DNA from: Robiginitomaculum sp. | GTDB taxonomy: Bacteria; Pseudomonadota; Alphaproteobacteria; Caulobacterales; Maricaulaceae | NCBI GenBank assembly: GCA_021647805.1 | Contig: JAKITZ010000006.1 | Location: 1-22,435, forward strand | Direction of reading: 5' to 3' | Length of the DNA: 22,435 nt | Shown here: piece by piece, positions 22,242 to 22,435 of the stretch | Layout of the letters: each line of letters opens with the position of its first letter | Numbering within the stretch: the first letter of the stretch is position 1 | The notes under the pieces: generated by a model | Database searches by the model: none | What the model saw: only the letters and a program-made list of their open reading frames with translations | What the model was told of the DNA's origin: nothing | Translations under genes and position numbers: made by a program

Positions 22242-22435
22242 CTAATAATCATCATCAAATTCATCAAAGTCGGGTAAGTCGTCAATGTCAATCACTCCAT
22301 CACGAATAGCATTGTCTCTAGCCTGTTCGTACAAAGAGCGATACGCCGCGTATTCATCTAAAGAGTTTTCATCAAGATTATCGATAAGATCTATTGCTTC
22401 GGTACGAAGTCACAGAGAATTAACGCTAAACCTAG
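22242..22435 (-). pseudogene. mlaA: MlaA (VacJ) C-terminus, partial, with a frame break
   Basis: Runs off the right edge, so only the 3' end is present. MlaA is the outer-membrane lipoprotein that takes phospholipids from the outer leaflet and passes them to MlaC. The readable part is LRTEAIDLIDNLDENSLDEY, then AAYRSLYEQARDNAIRDG and an acidic tail ending DEFDDDY. The AYRSLYEQAR-DNAIRDG pattern is the usual MlaA C-terminus. Upstream, an in-frame TGA at 22410-22412 interrupts. The sequence before it (LGLALILCD) continues in a different frame, and adding one C near 22409 (GAC CTT CGT) restores one frame. mlaC follows by 9 bp, supporting the identity. Confidence 0.65.

Overview
The window looks like chromosomal DNA from an A+T-leaning alphaproteobacterium. 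Supporting signs are rpsT beside dnaA, proteins that resemble the DUF1036 and IalB families, an MlaA/MlaC pair, a pyrimidine 5'-nucleotidase-type HAD gene next to dapD, and GANTC motifs (the CcrM methylation site) near dnaA and dnaN. I cannot place it below class. There are no tRNA or rRNA genes, no CRISPR array and no insertion sequence. Most genes are housekeeping genes, tightly packed, often with 1-4 bp overlaps.

Layout. (1) 95-6310, minus strand: the replication block dnaA-dnaN-recF-gyrB, preceded at the far left by a short G+C-rich palindromic repeat. (2) 6311-7340: dnaA upstream region, then rpsT with a clear terminator, promoter and structured leader, then an A+T-rich gap with nested hairpins. 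(3) 7341-10808: an HSD10-type short-chain dehydrogenase (minus), divergent from a YkvA-like membrane protein overlapping an isoaspartyl peptidase/asparaginase (plus), an IalB-like secreted protein (plus) and a diguanylate cyclase (minus). (4) 10905-13921: purE-purK (plus), whose last stop codon touches the stop codon of an orphan sensor histidine kinase (minus). (5) 14048-19670, plus strand: rpmH-rnpA-yidC-engB, a duplicated-DUF1036 envelope protein, a HAD phosphatase and dapD. (6) 19675-22435: a TetR gene with a frame break, a divergent alpha/beta hydrolase, a small membrane protein with a frame break, mlaC, and the 3' end of mlaA with a third frame break.

How it fits together: dnaA-dnaN-recF-gyrB points left and rpmH-rnpA-yidC points right. 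This is the polarity of the classical bacterial origin region, but about 7.8 kb of other genes lies between the two arms. I found no cluster of consensus DnaA boxes, so the origin is not located here with confidence. The right-hand operon joins tRNA processing, membrane protein insertion, ribosome assembly, an envelope protein of unknown function, nucleotide salvage and lysine/peptidoglycan precursor synthesis.

The most unusual items are the secreted protein at 17119-18159, with two DUF1036-like repeats of exactly matching cysteine spacing around a peptidoglycan-binding-like linker, and three reading-frame breaks within the last 2.5 kb. I did not find a clear previously undescribed multi-gene system. 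The DUF1036 protein is the best candidate for new biology.
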